A DNA stretch of 64,000 bases, from assembly GCF_026341825.1 (NCBI RefSeq), contig NZ_JAPENY010000002.1, positions 434,001 to 498,000 on the forward strand, in the 5' to 3' direction. Made by a program: the position numbers and the translations under genes. Positions 33,216 to 41,833 of this stretch are shown here, one piece after another (positions within the stretch are counted from its first letter, which is position 1; every line of letters begins with the position of its first letter). This stretch comes from Streptomyces sp. NBC_00620 (lineage in GTDB: Bacteria; Actinomycetota; Actinomycetes; Streptomycetales; Streptomycetaceae). The notes under the pieces are model-generated. The model did no database searches and was not told where the DNA came from. It was given only the letters and a program-made list of their open reading frames with translations.

Positions 33216-33908
33216 TCACGACGACACCTCCCCAGCCCGCCACCCCCGCAACACGCCCTCCACCACCCCCGAGACCCGCCGCCGCGCCTCAAACCGACCC
33301 ACACCACTCATCAGCAACTGGTCATACCCCGTGTCCACGTGCCGCACGGCCGCCCCCACCGCCGAGACCACCGCGCCCTCGGACAACGCCCGGCCCGCGG
33401 CACTGCGCCCGACCCGCCCACTACCACGCACCGACGCGTGCGCGGCGATGTCCCGAGCCCGGTCGCCCGGACAGCCGGGAAACATCCGGAGGATCTCCCG
33501 CGCGAACGCCTCCGTGAACCGCAGATCCTCCGCCTCCCGCCGCCGAGTGTCCCGCGCCCGGCGCCGCCGCCGGGCCTCCGCGTCCGCCAGGCACCGTTCC
33601 TCGGCCCGGACGAGCGCCGCCTCCTCGACAAGCACGCCCTGCCGCTCGTACCGGCTCCTGCGCCGGTTGAACCGCACCACCACCGCCGACAGCGCACTCC
33701 CCTCCCGCGACCTCCGCGTCAGCGCGGTGTCGCCCCGCGGCAGGAACACCAGATGCCCGAGATCCGCGCAGTCCAGGCACCACGGCGCCCCCTCCTCCAG
33801 CACCAGCAGCGTGAGCGGCCCGGTCCGGCACGCGGCACACTGCCGCTTCTTGAGCGGCTGGACCACGAGAAGTCCAGTGCGGTGTACGGAAGTTGCGATC
33901 GGTGCCAT
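33216..33908 (-). CDS. DUF2293 domain protein
   Basis: A 230-residue protein. The N-terminus has a possible zinc-binding pair of CxxC-like motifs (QCAACRTG ... WCLDCADLGH, about 23-50). An Arg-rich helical middle follows (ARRRRRARDTRRREAEDL). The C-terminal DUF2293 domain is at about 145-215 (FPGCPGDRARDIAAHASVRGSGRVGRSAAGRAL ... AVRHVDTGYDQLLM). The basic middle and Cys pairs suggest nucleic-acid binding, not proven. ATG at 33908 with GGGGGAA about 10 nt upstream. Confidence 0.85.
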   Translation of the reverse strand: MAPIATSVHRTGLLVVQPLKKRQCAACRTGPLTLLVLEEGAPWCLDCADLGHLVFLPRGDTALTRRSREGSALSAVVVRFNRRRSRYERQGVLVEEAALVRAEERCLADAEARRRRRARDTRRREAEDLRFTEAFAREILRMFPGCPGDRARDIAAHASVRGSGRVGRSAAGRALSEGAVVSAVGAAVRHVDTGYDQLLMSGVGRFEARRRVSGVVEGVLRGWRAGEVSS

Positions 33909-34088
33909 AAGCGTTTCATTCCCCCGTCCGCCCCGGGATCTACGTCGTGGGCGAGCCGTCCCCAGGTAGCCACCGGATCCGCGCAACCCGGATGCCCCCT
34001 CCTCGACGCCACCCGCGCTTGAACTGCGACGCATCTCCCTCACCTCCCGCCCCACACACCTACGAGAACGCGTCCTGATCGCGGCATC

Positions 34089-34730
34089 ATGGGCCCTGTG
34101 CGACTCGAAGCGATCACCTGGGAACGGCTCGGCGACCTTCTCGCCGAGCGGCTGCTCGACCTGAAACCGGACGACGGCAGCCCCTGGCCACGTATCGCCT
34201 TCGACGGTGCCCCGGCCTCCCGCCCCGGCGACCTCGCGCACCGAGTCTCCGAGGCGCTCCGCATACGCGGCCGGTCCTCGCTGGTCGTCGGCACGGAGGG
34301 CTTCCTGCGTCCCTCGTCGCTGCGGCTCGAATACGGGCGCGAGGACGTGGATTCGTACTACGACGGCTGGTTCGACACCGGCGCGCTGTGGCGCGAGGTC
34401 TTCGGCCCCCTCGAACCCGGTGGTGACGGCCGTGTCCTGCCCGACCTCTGGGACCCGGCCACCGACCGCGCCACCCGCAGCCCGTACGTCCAACTCGCGC
34501 CCGGCAGCCCCCTGTTGCTGCACGGCCCCCTCCTCCTTCGCCACTGGTTCCCCTTCGACCTCAGCGTCCATGTGCTCCTTTCCCCGGGCGCGCTCCGCCG
34601 CCGTACCCCCGAGGCCGAGCACTGGACCCTCCCCGCCTTCGCGCGCTACGAGACCGAGACGGACCCGGGCGCCACGGCCGATGTCCTGGTGCGCGCCGAC
34701 GACCCGCGCCATCCGGCGTGGAACGGCTGA
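34089..34730 (+). CDS. uridine kinase-like protein with degenerate P-loop
   Basis: A 213-residue protein resembling actinobacterial uridine/nucleoside kinase-like proteins. At about 36-50 (PRIAFDGAPASRPGDLA) the strand and loop of a P-loop are present but GxxGxGK[ST] is not, so canonical ATP binding is doubtful. SSLVVGTEGFLRPSSLRLEYGREDVDSYYDGWFDTGAL resembles the acceptor-binding part and GPLLLRHWFPFDLSVHVLLSP a later strand. ATG 34089 or GTG 34098; both lack a ribosome site. Confidence 0.7.
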   Translation: MGPVRLEAITWERLGDLLAERLLDLKPDDGSPWPRIAFDGAPASRPGDLAHRVSEALRIRGRSSLVVGTEGFLRPSSLRLEYGREDVDSYYDGWFDTGALWREVFGPLEPGGDGRVLPDLWDPATDRATRSPYVQLAPGSPLLLHGPLLLRHWFPFDLSVHVLLSPGALRRRTPEAEHWTLPAFARYETETDPGATADVLVRADDPRHPAWNG

Positions 34731-34755
34731 TCGCGATCAGTTGTCCAAAACCCTT

Positions 34756-34782
34756 CTACATGCACGTGCATGTAGTTATGCT
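34756..34782 (+). promoter_or_regulatory. 20-bp perfect operator palindrome over a promoter
   Basis: CTACATGCACGTGCATGTAG at 34756-34775 is a perfect inverted repeat. It ends 1 nt before the -10 box TATGCT (34777-34782) of the PPOX/F420 gene (ATG 34790), so a dimer bound here would block RNA polymerase. The sequence style (TACATGCA half sites) resembles MarR/TetR-family operators; no regulator gene is adjacent. Confidence 0.75.
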
Positions 34783-34789
34783 GCTGGTC

Positions 34790-35185
34790 ATGACGATCTC
34801 CTTCGGTGAATCGGCCCGCGCTCTCCTCGATGCCAAGAACTTCGCCAGCGTCGCCACCCTCGGCCCCGGCGGCGCTCCCCAGAACTCCGTGGTCTGGATA
34901 AAACGTGAGGGCGACACCGTGCTGTTCTCCTCCACCGCCGGACGCCAGAAGGTGCGCAACCTCCAGCGGGACCCCCGCATCAGCCTCTCGGTCTTCGACC
35001 TCGCCAACCCCTACACCTCCGTGGAGATCCGCGGCACCGCCGAGATCCTCCCCGACGACGCCAAGCGCCTCCCGTACGAGCTCTCGCACAAGTACCTCGG
35101 CATCGACCCGCCGGCGGAGAAGGATGACGAGGTCCGCGTGATCATCCGTGTCGTCCCGGAGAAGATCGTCGGCTTCTCCGCCTGA
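34790..35185 (+). CDS. PPOX-class F420/flavin-binding protein
   Basis: A 131-residue split-barrel protein of the pyridoxamine 5'-phosphate oxidase-like class, commonly annotated in actinobacteria as F420-dependent oxidoreductase. Landmarks are ARALLDAKNFASVATLGPGGAPQNSVVWIKREGDTVLFSSTAGRQKVRNLQRDPRISLSVFDLANPYTSVEIRGTAEI. The ATG at 34790 is 7 nt after the -10 box and there is no ribosome site, so it is leaderless. Control by the 20-bp palindrome is likely. The substrate cannot be inferred. Confidence 0.9.
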   Translation: MTISFGESARALLDAKNFASVATLGPGGAPQNSVVWIKREGDTVLFSSTAGRQKVRNLQRDPRISLSVFDLANPYTSVEIRGTAEILPDDAKRLPYELSHKYLGIDPPAEKDDEVRVIIRVVPEKIVGFSA

Positions 35186-35319
35186 TCCGGAACCGGGAAA
35201 TCCGACCCGGAACCGGGAACTTCCGGGTGCGTTTCTCCGGGCGCGCGGCGAGAATGTAGGGCGCCGGGACTAGCGGTGCGTTCGCGCCGCGCCGGCCGTC
35301 CGGCACCGGGAGGTACTTC

Positions 35320-35748
35320 ATGACCACCGCCGGAGACATCATGCATCGTGGTGCCCAGTGGATCCCCGCCCACGAGACCCTGGACCGCGCCGCCCAGCTG
35401 ATGCGTGACCTCAACGTGGGCGCCCTGCCCATCAGTGACGAGAACGAACGGCTCTGCGGCATCCTCACGGACCGCGACATCGTGGTCGGGTGTGTGGCCA
35501 TGGGTCACGACCCGGCACGGGTCACCGCGGGCGAGATGGCCCAGGGCACTCCGCGCTGGATCGACTCGGGCGCTGATGTCGGCGAGGTGCTCCAGGAGAT
35601 GAAGGGGCACCAGATCCGCCGGCTTCCCGTGATCGAGAACAAGCGCCTGGTCGGCATGATCAGCGAGGCTGACCTGGCCCAGCACCTGACGGACGAGCAG
35701 CTCGCCGCCTGGGTCGAGAGCGTCTACGCGAGGAGCGCGACGAGCTGA
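35320..35748 (+). CDS. CBS-domain pair protein
   Basis: A 142-residue stand-alone Bateman module. CBS1 is about 6-60 (IMHRGAQWIPAHETLDRAAQLMRDLNVGALPISDENERLCGILTDRDIVV). CBS2 is about 72-125 (IDSGADVGEVLQEMKGHQIRRLPVIENKRLVGMISEADLAQHL). Such proteins bind adenosine nucleotides and regulate partners, here unknown. An ATG with GGGAGGTACTTC upstream. Confidence 0.92.
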   Translation: MTTAGDIMHRGAQWIPAHETLDRAAQLMRDLNVGALPISDENERLCGILTDRDIVVGCVAMGHDPARVTAGEMAQGTPRWIDSGADVGEVLQEMKGHQIRRLPVIENKRLVGMISEADLAQHLTDEQLAAWVESVYARSATS

Positions 35749-35886
35749 CCTCGTCGATCTTCCCGATCCCGCCGACCGCACCGATGCGGCCGCTCCCACT
35801 CCCAGTCCCGCTCCCGCGTCCCGTTCGTTCCCGAGTACGCCCCCTCGTCCGGTCGGCCGTGCCGGGCGAGAGGCGTCCCCGGGGTG

Positions 35887-37014
35887 TCACAGCCAGCCGT
35901 TGCGCCTGAATCCCCGGTACAGGACGAGGCAGGCGACGGTGATCACGCCGATGACCAGCGGGTAGCCGAACCGCCAGTGCAGCTCCGGCATGTTGTCGAA
36001 GTTCATGCCGTACACCCCACAGACCATCGTCGGCACGGCGATGACCGCCGCCCACGCCGTGATCTTCCGCATGTCCTCGTTCTGCGCGACTGTGACCTGT
36101 GCCAGATGCGCCTGCAGGATGGAATTGAGCAACTCGTCGAAGGCGGCGATCTGCTCGGTGACCCGCATCAGATGGTCGGAGACGTCGCGGAAGTAGGCCT
36201 GTATCTCCGGGGGGACCACCCGTATCGGCCGGGTGGTGAGCTCCTGGACCGGGCGGGCGAGCGGCACCACGGCCCGCTTCAGTTCAAGGAGTTCACGCTT
36301 GAGCTGGTAGATACGGCCCGCGTCGGCCCGTGCGCCGTTCTCGGCGAAGACGTCGGCCTCGACCTGGTCGATGTCCGCCTGGACCGAGTCCGTGACATTC
36401 ACGTAGTCGTCGACCACATGGTCCGCGATCGCGTGCAGCACCGCGGCCGGCCCCTTGGAGAGCTGTTGGGGATCGGACTCCAGCTCCTCGCGCAGCGGGC
36501 CCAGTGACCCGTGCCGTCCGTGCCGCACCGTGATGACGAAGTCGGGTCCGACGAAGACCATGATCTCGCCGGTGTTCACGACCTCGCTGGTCGCCGTCAG
36601 TTCCTTGTGCTCGACGTAGCAGACGGTCTTGAACACCGCGAACAGCGTCTCGCCGTACCGCTCGAGCTTCGGGCGCTGGTGGGCTTCCACCGCGTCCTCG
36701 ACGGCCAGGGGGTGAAGGTCGAAGAGGTCGGCGATGCCCGCGAACTCCCGGTCCGTCGGCTCGTGCAGCCCGAGCCAGACGAACCCATCGCTCTTCTTGC
36801 GGACCCGCTCCACGGTGTCGACCAGATCGCGGCCGCCGGGGACTCTGGCACCGTCCTGGTAAGCCACGCAGTTCACCACTGCCGTACCCAGCGGGGACCT
36901 GGCGTGGTGGCTCAGGTCGACACGGGTGTGTCGCCGTGCCAGCCGCGCCACCTTGCGGAGGCCGCTGACCTTGTCGAGGCCCGCGACCTTCCGCAGATTC
37001 CCTGCCATGGACAT
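35887..37014 (-). CDS. CorA family magnesium/cobalt transporter
   Basis: A 375-residue CorA-type channel. A long N-terminal cytoplasmic domain (about 40-305) precedes two C-terminal membrane helices. The signature YGMNFDNMPE (GMN motif) lies at the end of the first helix (about 330-345), and the second helix is LVIGVITVACLVLYRGF. The C-terminal RRNGWL is basic. ATG 37014 is chosen over ATG 37008 because AAGGAGAT is 5 nt upstream. Homopentameric Mg2+ uptake is the family role. Confidence 0.92.
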   Translation of the reverse strand: MSMAGNLRKVAGLDKVSGLRKVARLARRHTRVDLSHHARSPLGTAVVNCVAYQDGARVPGGRDLVDTVERVRKKSDGFVWLGLHEPTDREFAGIADLFDLHPLAVEDAVEAHQRPKLERYGETLFAVFKTVCYVEHKELTATSEVVNTGEIMVFVGPDFVITVRHGRHGSLGPLREELESDPQQLSKGPAAVLHAIADHVVDDYVNVTDSVQADIDQVEADVFAENGARADAGRIYQLKRELLELKRAVVPLARPVQELTTRPIRVVPPEIQAYFRDVSDHLMRVTEQIAAFDELLNSILQAHLAQVTVAQNEDMRKITAWAAVIAVPTMVCGVYGMNFDNMPELHWRFGYPLVIGVITVACLVLYRGFRRNGWL

Positions 37015-37216
37015 CTGGATCTCCTTGCGTGGATCCCCTCGCGCCGCACTTTGCGCCTTGGCGTGCCAGTTTGCCAGGCCGGTTCGCTCGCCGGGGAAGC
37101 CTGTGGGAACGGAGCATTCCGTTCCGGTATGCAGGTGGGTGCCGGGTTGTGGGTGAGTGTCGCCAACGGGAGCGTCGGCGATTCCGGACAAGCGGTCCAA
37201 CTGGGATGATCTCGCC

Positions 37217-38011
37217 ATGACGCGAACCGACGGGTATCTCCTCGACAACCGACAGACCGAGGCGGGACAGCGCTTCGACGCCTTCGCCACTCTCTTCGAC
37301 CCCACGACGTTCCGGCACCTCGAGCGCTTCGGCATCGGGTCCGGCTGGCGCTGCTGGGAGGTCGGCGCGGGCGGCACGTCCGTGGTGTCCTGGCTCGCCA
37401 AGAAGGTCGGCCCCACCGGACGGGTCATCGCGACCGACATCGACACGTCGTTGGTGGCGCCCGCCGCCCGTCCGCCGGTCGAGGTACGCGTCCACGACGT
37501 GGGTGCCGAGGAGCCGCCGGGTGAGGGCTTCGACCTCGTGCACGCCCGGCTCGTGCTGGTTCATGTGCCGGACCGGGAGCGGGCGTTGCGGTCGATGATC
37601 AAGGCTCTGCGGCCCGGCGGCCGGCTCCTCGTCGAGGACGCCGACCCCGCCCTGCAGCCACTGCTCTGCCTCGACGAGTACGGCCCCGAGCAACAGCTCG
37701 CGAACCGGCTGCGCCAGGGACTGCGCAGTCTGCTCGCGGAGCGCGGCGCCGATCTCGCGTACGGCCGAAAGCTCCCGCGGCTGCTCCGCGAGGCAGGGCT
37801 GCGCGGCGTGGAGGCCGACGCGTACTTCCCCGTCACCTCGCCCGCCTGCGCCGAGCTCGAATCCGCGACGATCCGTCAGATCCGGGACCAGCTCGTCACC
37901 GCGGGCCTCGCCACCCACGAGGAGATCGACCGCCACCTGGCCAATGTGGCCTCCGGTTCCCTGGACCTGGCGACGGCACCGATGATCTCGGCCTGGGGGC
38001 GCAAGGGTTAG
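37217..38011 (+). CDS. class I SAM-dependent methyltransferase
   Basis: A 264-residue methyltransferase. Motif I is WEVGAGGTSVVSWLAKKVGPTGRVIATDID (about 48-77), motif II EGFDLVHARLVLVHVPDRERAL, motif III ALRPGGRLLVEDADP. The acceptor domain C-terminal to it gives no substrate clue. GATGAT (37205-37210) ends 6 nt before the ATG and no ribosome site is present, so it is likely leaderless. It is divergent from corA. Confidence 0.88.
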   Translation: MTRTDGYLLDNRQTEAGQRFDAFATLFDPTTFRHLERFGIGSGWRCWEVGAGGTSVVSWLAKKVGPTGRVIATDIDTSLVAPAARPPVEVRVHDVGAEEPPGEGFDLVHARLVLVHVPDRERALRSMIKALRPGGRLLVEDADPALQPLLCLDEYGPEQQLANRLRQGLRSLLAERGADLAYGRKLPRLLREAGLRGVEADAYFPVTSPACAELESATIRQIRDQLVTAGLATHEEIDRHLANVASGSLDLATAPMISAWGRKG

Positions 38012-38039
38012 GAACGAGAGGGGAGTCGGCGAAGCGCGG

Positions 38040-38978
38040 TCACGCACTTGCCGGCGGTCTCCCTCCGACCCGCTCCACCGCCATCGCCCCCGCCCCGCAC
38101 CCCTCCACCGCTGCCTCCTCGGGCTCCGCGCCCGAGAGCAGGGCGGCGAGGAACGCTCCGGTGAAGGCGTCGCCCGCGCCCGTGGTGTCGTGAGGTGTGG
38201 CGGGCGACGCCGGAACACGGGCGTGGACGGCGCCCGCACGGGCCACCAGGGCTCCGTCGCCGCCCTGCTTGGCGACGACCAGGGGGACGTGGTGGCTCAA
38301 CTTGGCCGCCGCGTCCGCCGGATCGGGCAGCCCCGTCAGCAGGAAAGCCTCGTCACGGCTGGGCAGCAGGACATCGACACCCTCGGCGAGTGCGAGGAAG
38401 CGGTCCACGCCCAGTTGCGTGAGGAACCCCGCCGATGCCGGGTCCAGGCTCACCGGTACGCCACGCGCGCGTGCCGACTCAAGCGCCACCGACACCAGCG
38501 CCCGCCCCGACCCGGAGAAGAGCAGGTAACCCGACAGATGCAGCCGCGCGACCCCGTCGAGCAACGCGGCCGACCAGTCGCCGGGTTCGAGCCGCAGCGC
38601 GGCTCCGCTGTCCGTGAGGAACGTGCGCTCCGCCGAGGCGCCCGCGTCCACCAGGCAGATGACCGTCCCCGTCGGCGCCTCCGGATCGACGACGAGAAGA
38701 GGACGTACTCCGCAAGCCGCCAGCTCACGCTCGTGCCATACGGCCGCGTCCGCACCCACCCGTCCCAGCAACCGCACATCCGCGCAGCCCCAGTACGCCG
38801 CCCAGCATGCGACGTTGGCGCCTGCCCCGCCCGGCAGGGTACGTATCGTGGCGGCGGTGTCGGTGCCCGTCGCGAGCGGGCCGCGGTGCCGGGCGACGAC
38901 GTCGGTGACCACGTCACCGACGACGAGCAGCGCCCCCGTAGGCGCGCTCCCGGCAGCCGCGTGATGTCTCGCGCTCAC
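38040..38978 (-). CDS. psuK: PfkB-family sugar kinase, probable pseudouridine kinase
   Basis: A 312-residue ribokinase-like enzyme. The PfkB C-terminal signature is PHDTTGAGDAFTGAFLAALLSG and the N-terminal Gly-Gly substrate motif is LPGGAGANVACWAAYWG. The GTG start overlaps the psuG stop as GTGA, so it is coupled. In pseudouridine catabolism PsuK phosphorylates pseudouridine to its 5'-phosphate, the substrate of PsuG. Context is the main evidence for substrate choice; the fold alone would allow other sugars or nucleosides. Confidence 0.88.
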   Translation of the reverse strand: MSARHHAAAGSAPTGALLVVGDVVTDVVARHRGPLATGTDTAATIRTLPGGAGANVACWAAYWGCADVRLLGRVGADAAVWHERELAACGVRPLLVVDPEAPTGTVICLVDAGASAERTFLTDSGAALRLEPGDWSAALLDGVARLHLSGYLLFSGSGRALVSVALESARARGVPVSLDPASAGFLTQLGVDRFLALAEGVDVLLPSRDEAFLLTGLPDPADAAAKLSHHVPLVVAKQGGDGALVARAGAVHARVPASPATPHDTTGAGDAFTGAFLAALLSGAEPEEAAVEGCGAGAMAVERVGGRPPASA

Positions 38979-39883
38979 GCCGCTCCGGCCCAGGCGGCCG
39001 CGATCCGTCCCGCGAGGCGTACGTTGCCGCGTACCGCCGCGAGGTTGGCGCTCAGCGAGGCGCCGTCCGTGTGCCGGACCAGATAGTCGAGCAGGAACGG
39101 CGTCACGGCCTGCCCTGTCACGCCCTCCGCCTCGCACGCGTGCAGTGCGTCGGCGAGCACGCGCGCGTGGAGCGCGGGATCGAGCTGCTCCTCTTCAGGG
39201 ACGGGGTTCGCGACAATGAGCGCCGACTCCGGACCGTCCAGCGTGTCCTGCGCGCGCATGACATCCGCCACCTGCCCGGGCGACCGAAGCGTCCACTCCA
39301 CCGGATGCCCCGAGTCGGACAGATAGAAGCCGGGGAACCGTTCCGTGCCGTATCCGGCCACCGCCACGCCCAGCGTCTCCAGGCGCTGCAGCGTCGCGGG
39401 TACGTCCAGGATCGACTTGACGCCCGCACACACCACCGTGATCCGGGTACGCGCAAGAAGGCCCAGGTCGGCCGACTCGTCCTGCGTCACCGTCCACTCC
39501 CGGTGCACCCCGCCGAGCCCGCCCGTCGCGAACACCCGTACGCCCGCGCGGGCAGCCAGCAGTGCCGTCGCCGACACGGTCGTGGCCCCGCTCGCTCCCG
39601 ACGCCACGGCGAGCGGCAGATCGCGGTGGCCCAGCTTGCGGATCCCGTCCTCGTTGGCGACGCGCTCCAACTGCTCCTTGTCCAGTCCGACAAGGGGCCG
39701 CCCGTTGAGCACGGCGATCGTCGCGGGGACGGCGCCCTCCTGCCGTACGACATCCTCCAGCTCCAGAGCGACCTGCAGATTGCGCGGGCGCGGCAACCCG
39801 TGCGCGATGATCGTCGACTCCAGGGCCACCACCGGCCGGCGCGCGTCGAGCGCCTCTCGCACCTCTTGGGACACCACGATCAC
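38975..39883 (-). CDS. psuG: pseudouridine-5'-phosphate glycosidase
   Basis: A 302-residue glycosidase with hallmark blocks: PVVALESTIIAHGLPRPRNLQVALELE, GAVPATIAVLNGRPLVGL, DLPLAVASGASGATTVSATALLAARAGVRVFATGGLGGVHR and VCAGVKSILDVPATLQRLETLGVAVAGYG. These supply the catalytic Glu/Lys and Mn site residues. It breaks the C-C glycosidic bond of pseudouridine 5'-phosphate to uracil plus ribose 5-phosphate. First gene of the psuG-psuK pair. No nucleoside transporter is next to them, so internal RNA turnover may be the source. Confidence 0.95.
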   Translation of the reverse strand: MIVVSQEVREALDARRPVVALESTIIAHGLPRPRNLQVALELEDVVRQEGAVPATIAVLNGRPLVGLDKEQLERVANEDGIRKLGHRDLPLAVASGASGATTVSATALLAARAGVRVFATGGLGGVHREWTVTQDESADLGLLARTRITVVCAGVKSILDVPATLQRLETLGVAVAGYGTERFPGFYLSDSGHPVEWTLRSPGQVADVMRAQDTLDGPESALIVANPVPEEEQLDPALHARVLADALHACEAEGVTGQAVTPFLLDYLVRHTDGASLSANLAAVRGNVRLAGRIAAAWAGAA

Positions 39884-39985
39884 GCGTCTGCCTCCTGTTT
39901 GGTCGGTCGTCTTTCCTCATCTCTGGCGAGCGGCACGCCAGGTCAAACCCTTGCGGCCACCGCCGCGCGCCCTCAGCCTGGGGGC

Positions 39986-40414
39986 ATGACGGACAACTCG
40001 ACACGTCTCGACCATGTCGTCCTCTGGGTGCGCGATCCGGTCGCCTCGGCCGGCTTCTACGAGGAGGCGGTCGGCCTGGAGCCCCTGAGGGTCACCGAAT
40101 TCGCCGCGGGAAAGGCACCGTTCCCCTCCGTACGCCTCAATGAAGAGACCATTTTCGATCTGATGCCGCTCCCCATGGCGGCGTACATGAACATGGTCCC
40201 CGGAGGTGCCGACAGCGCCGGCCACCCGGTCAACCACGTATGCCTGTCCCTCCAGGGGGACGATTTCCAGGCGCTGCGGACCCGTCTGGAGGAGCGGACC
40301 GTCCCCGTCTCGGAATTCTCCTACGACTCCTTCGGCGCCCGCGGAATGGCCAAGCGCAGCTTCTATTTCCGTGACCCGGACGGAAACGTCTTCGAGGCGC
40401 GGCACTACGAGTAG
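39986..40414 (+). CDS. VOC/glyoxalase-like protein
   Basis: A 142-residue vicinal-oxygen-chelate protein with two beta-alpha-beta-beta-beta units. Likely metal ligands are His in RLDHVVLWVRDP, Glu in NEETIFDL, His in VNHVCLSL and Glu in GNVFEARHY. The family includes glyoxalase I, dioxygenases and resistance proteins; the substrate is unknown. Divergent from psuG and convergent with the formaldehyde dehydrogenase gene. Confidence 0.9.
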   Translation: MTDNSTRLDHVVLWVRDPVASAGFYEEAVGLEPLRVTEFAAGKAPFPSVRLNEETIFDLMPLPMAAYMNMVPGGADSAGHPVNHVCLSLQGDDFQALRTRLEERTVPVSEFSYDSFGARGMAKRSFYFRDPDGNVFEARHYE

Positions 40415-40420
40415 CGCGCG

Positions 40421-40452
40421 AAGGGGTGCCCACGCGCGCGTGGGCACCCCTT
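40421..40452. terminator. 32-bp perfect palindromic terminator
   Basis: AAGGGGTGCCCACGCG and CGCGTGGGCACCCCTT form a perfect inverted repeat with no spacer, between the convergent VOC (+) and formaldehyde dehydrogenase (-) genes. It can terminate in both directions. Its centre is one copy of CACGCGCGCGTG. Confidence 0.85.
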
Positions 40453-40459
40453 CAGGACC

Positions 40460-41686
40460 TCAGACCGGCCGTACGCCGGCCAGTGCCCCATGCGGATCGA
40501 GTACGTACTTGCGGCTGGCGCCCTGGTCGAACTCGGCGTAGCCGCGCGGTGCGTCGTCCAGGCTGATCACCGTGGCGTTGACCGCCTTGGCGATGTGCAC
40601 GCGCTCGTGCAGGATCGCCTTCATCAGCCCCCGGTGGTAACGCATCACCGGGCACTGCCCCGTGGTGAACTGATGACTCTTCGCCCACCCCAGGCCGAGC
40701 CGCACCTTCAGCGTCCCGGTCCGGGCGTCCTGGTCGACCCCGCCGGGGTCGTCCGTGACGTACAGCCCGGGTATGCCCAGGGCGCCGCCCGCGCGCGTGA
40801 CGCCCATCAGCGAGTTGAGGACGGTCGCGGGCGCCTCCTGGGCGTTCGGGCCGTGGGCCCGGGCCTCGAAGCCGACCGCGTCGACGGCCGCGTCGACCTC
40901 GGGCTCTCCGAGGATCTGCGCGATCTGGTCCTCCACGCTGCCGCGTGACACGTCGACGGTCTCGCAGCCGAAACTCCGTGCCTGGGCGAGGCGTTCGGCG
41001 TTGAGGTCCCCGACGATGACGACCGCGGCACCAAGGAGCTGCGCCGAAGCCGCGGCTGCGAGACCGACCGGGCCCGCTCCTGCGACGTACACCGTCGAAC
41101 CGACCCCGGCGCCCGCGGTGACCGCGCCGTGGAAGCCGGTCGGGAAGATGTCCGACAGCATGGTGAGGTCGAGGAGCTTCTCCCGTGCCTGGTCCCGGTC
41201 GGGGAACCGCAGCAGGTTGAAGTCCGCGTACGGGACCATGGCGTACTCGGCCTGCCCGCCGACCCAGCCGCCCATGTCGACATAGCCGTAGGCGGCGCCC
41301 GGCCGGGCCGGGTTGACGTTCAGGCAGATGCCCGTTTTCTGTTCCTTGCAGTTGCGGCACCGCCCGCAGGCGATGTTGAACGGCACCGAGACGATGTCCC
41401 CGACCTCGACGAACTCGACGTCCGGGCCGCGTTCCAGTACCTCTCCGGTGATTTCGTGTCCGAGGACCAGCCCCTCGGGCGCGGTCGTACGGCCCCGCAC
41501 CATGTGCTGGTCGCTTCCGCAGATGTTGCTGGCGAGCACCTTGAGGATGACCCCGTGCCGGCACTTGCGGCCGACGTTGTCGGGTGCCACTCCCGGCCCG
41601 TCCTGCAGTTCAAGCGTCGGGTGGTCGATGGTCCTGACCTCCACCGCACCCGGCTTGAGATACGCGACTGCCCTGTTTCCGGTCAT
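40460..41686 (-). CDS. fdhA: glutathione-independent formaldehyde dehydrogenase
   Basis: A 408-residue zinc alcohol dehydrogenase. Catalytic Zn ligands are in SNICGSDQHMVRGR and LGHEITG. The structural Zn site is FNIACGRCRNCKEQKTGICLN with four Cys. The cofactor motif is VYVAGAGPVGLAAAASAQLLGAAVVIVGD. The insertion PARPGAAYGYVDMGGWVGGQAEYAMVPYADFNLLRFPD and DIFPTGFHGAV are specific to the Pseudomonas FdhA type, which oxidises formaldehyde with tightly bound NAD and no thiol cofactor. Transcription ends at the palindromic terminator. Confidence 0.95.
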   Translation of the reverse strand: MTGNRAVAYLKPGAVEVRTIDHPTLELQDGPGVAPDNVGRKCRHGVILKVLASNICGSDQHMVRGRTTAPEGLVLGHEITGEVLERGPDVEFVEVGDIVSVPFNIACGRCRNCKEQKTGICLNVNPARPGAAYGYVDMGGWVGGQAEYAMVPYADFNLLRFPDRDQAREKLLDLTMLSDIFPTGFHGAVTAGAGVGSTVYVAGAGPVGLAAAASAQLLGAAVVIVGDLNAERLAQARSFGCETVDVSRGSVEDQIAQILGEPEVDAAVDAVGFEARAHGPNAQEAPATVLNSLMGVTRAGGALGIPGLYVTDDPGGVDQDARTGTLKVRLGLGWAKSHQFTTGQCPVMRYHRGLMKAILHERVHIAKAVNATVISLDDAPRGYAEFDQGASRKYVLDPHGALAGVRPV

Positions 41687-41833
41687 GCCTGTTCGCCGTC
41701 CTTTCAGCCCCGTTGCTTCGGACGTCAGCGGCTGTGCGCATGGCGGAGTCTGCTACCAGGTGTGCGGTCCGGCCACCCTTCGCGCCAGGGGTTTCTGGTC
41801 CCTGATGGCGGCTTGCCCTTAAGGTGACCGCTC

